Below, piece by piece: positions 63,692 through 64,000 of a stretch of DNA of 64,000 bases (position 1 is its first letter; each line of letters starts with the position of its first letter). The stretch is taken from contig OY744608.1 in assembly GCA_963556255.1 (NCBI GenBank), positions 69,160,322 through 69,224,321 on the forward strand, given 5' to 3'. The notes beneath the pieces are model-generated. The model had not been told where the DNA came from and searched no databases. It worked only from the letters and a program-made list of their open reading frames with translations. This DNA comes from Allolobophora icterica (Eukaryota; Annelida; Clitellata; Crassiclitellata; Lumbricidae). Position numbers and translations under genes: made by a program.

Positions 63692-64000
63692 CAGTGCTGC
63701 CTTACGGGCGTGCGAACCGTGAGGTCGCACGGGGCCCGCAACTTAGGGGGCCCGAAAATGTCACAGAAAATTAACATGAACAAGGCACCCTAAAATAATA
63801 TTATGGTTTCGATTAAATCTCCTCGCCTGTCAATAAAATAAAAGCCAACTTCCTCTATACCCCAGAATTTTTGTGTAAAGTTAAATTTGACATGTTGCAC
63901 TTGTTAACAAGCTACTAAAATAAAATGATTAGCATTGAAAAACAATTTGACTTGTGTCATGGGGGGCGGGGGGCATACAGCATCTCTGCACGGGGCCCGA
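63692..64000. mobile_element. Possible hAT-like element running off the window end
   Basis: Starts CAGTGCTGCCTTACGGGCGT, then cacggggcccgcaact and ggggcccga; the style resembles the cggggccc-rich end of the hAT derivative at 24768-26652. The other end is outside the window, so no duplication can be checked. Confidence 0.35.

Larger units (their letters stand above)
60782..64000. other. Region downstream of copy C
   Basis: After the stop of copy C comes a 3' flank homologous to those of copies A and B, split by the RTE element. From 62204 to about 63350 it still aligns to 9420-10300 and 38830-39760, but with more changes. From 63360 to 63690 nothing is recognisable. No further transporter exon is seen before the window ends. 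Confidence 0.6.

Overview
The window is animal nuclear DNA: intron-rich genes with GT-AG introns, many microsatellites and dense transposon relics. The only host genes I can support are three tandem, same-strand copies of a sodium/solute symporter gene of the SLC5 family. They most resemble the sodium-coupled monocarboxylate transporters SLC5A8/SLC5A12. The repeat content (RTE, jockey/CR1-like LINEs, hAT, piggyBac, pogo-like elements, tRNA-SINEs, frequent taggcct words) fits a marine invertebrate. An echinoderm or related deuterostome is my best guess, but that is weakly supported.

Layout. Copy A (from before position 1 to 9134) shows only its last five exons. Copy B (15188-38529) is complete: 15 exons, 1836 coding bases, 611 residues. 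Copy C (42327-60781) is complete with the same 15 exon boundaries and phases: 1920 coding bases, 639 residues. I placed every splice site by comparing the copies, and the frames close exactly. Intergenic DNA between A and B (9135-15187) is homologous to that between B and C (38530-42326), so the repeating unit of about 27 kb includes flanking DNA. Copy A is closest to B at its 3' end. Copy C has lost the stop codon used by B and gained a 28-residue tail.

Most of the window is introns, and the differences between copies are mostly transposon insertions whose empty sites can be read in the sister copy. Intron 1 of B holds a 6.4-kb composite element with about 125-bp inverted ends, a tRNA-arm minisatellite, a decayed unknown reading frame, a small MITE and a piggyBac element. 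Intron 5 of B holds a hAT derivative with a SINE inside a SINE. Intron 14 of B holds a 2.0-kb inverted-repeat transposon with an 8-bp target duplication and a protein I cannot place in a named superfamily. Intron 3 of C holds a LINE containing a hAT containing a pogo-like element, flanked by near-identical inverted arms. Introns 5, 9 and 10 of C hold a 203-bp insertion, a TTAA element, a CGTACG-rich element and a SINE. RTE-type LINEs lie in intron 11 of A and just downstream of C.

The three genes presumably encode plasma-membrane Na+-coupled carriers with related but diverging substrate paths. Nothing in the sequence identifies the substrate. No bacterial-style operon, CRISPR array or intact non-coding RNA gene was seen. 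The least explained items are the intron-14 transposon, the composite intron-1 element and the inverted-arm structure in intron 3 of C.
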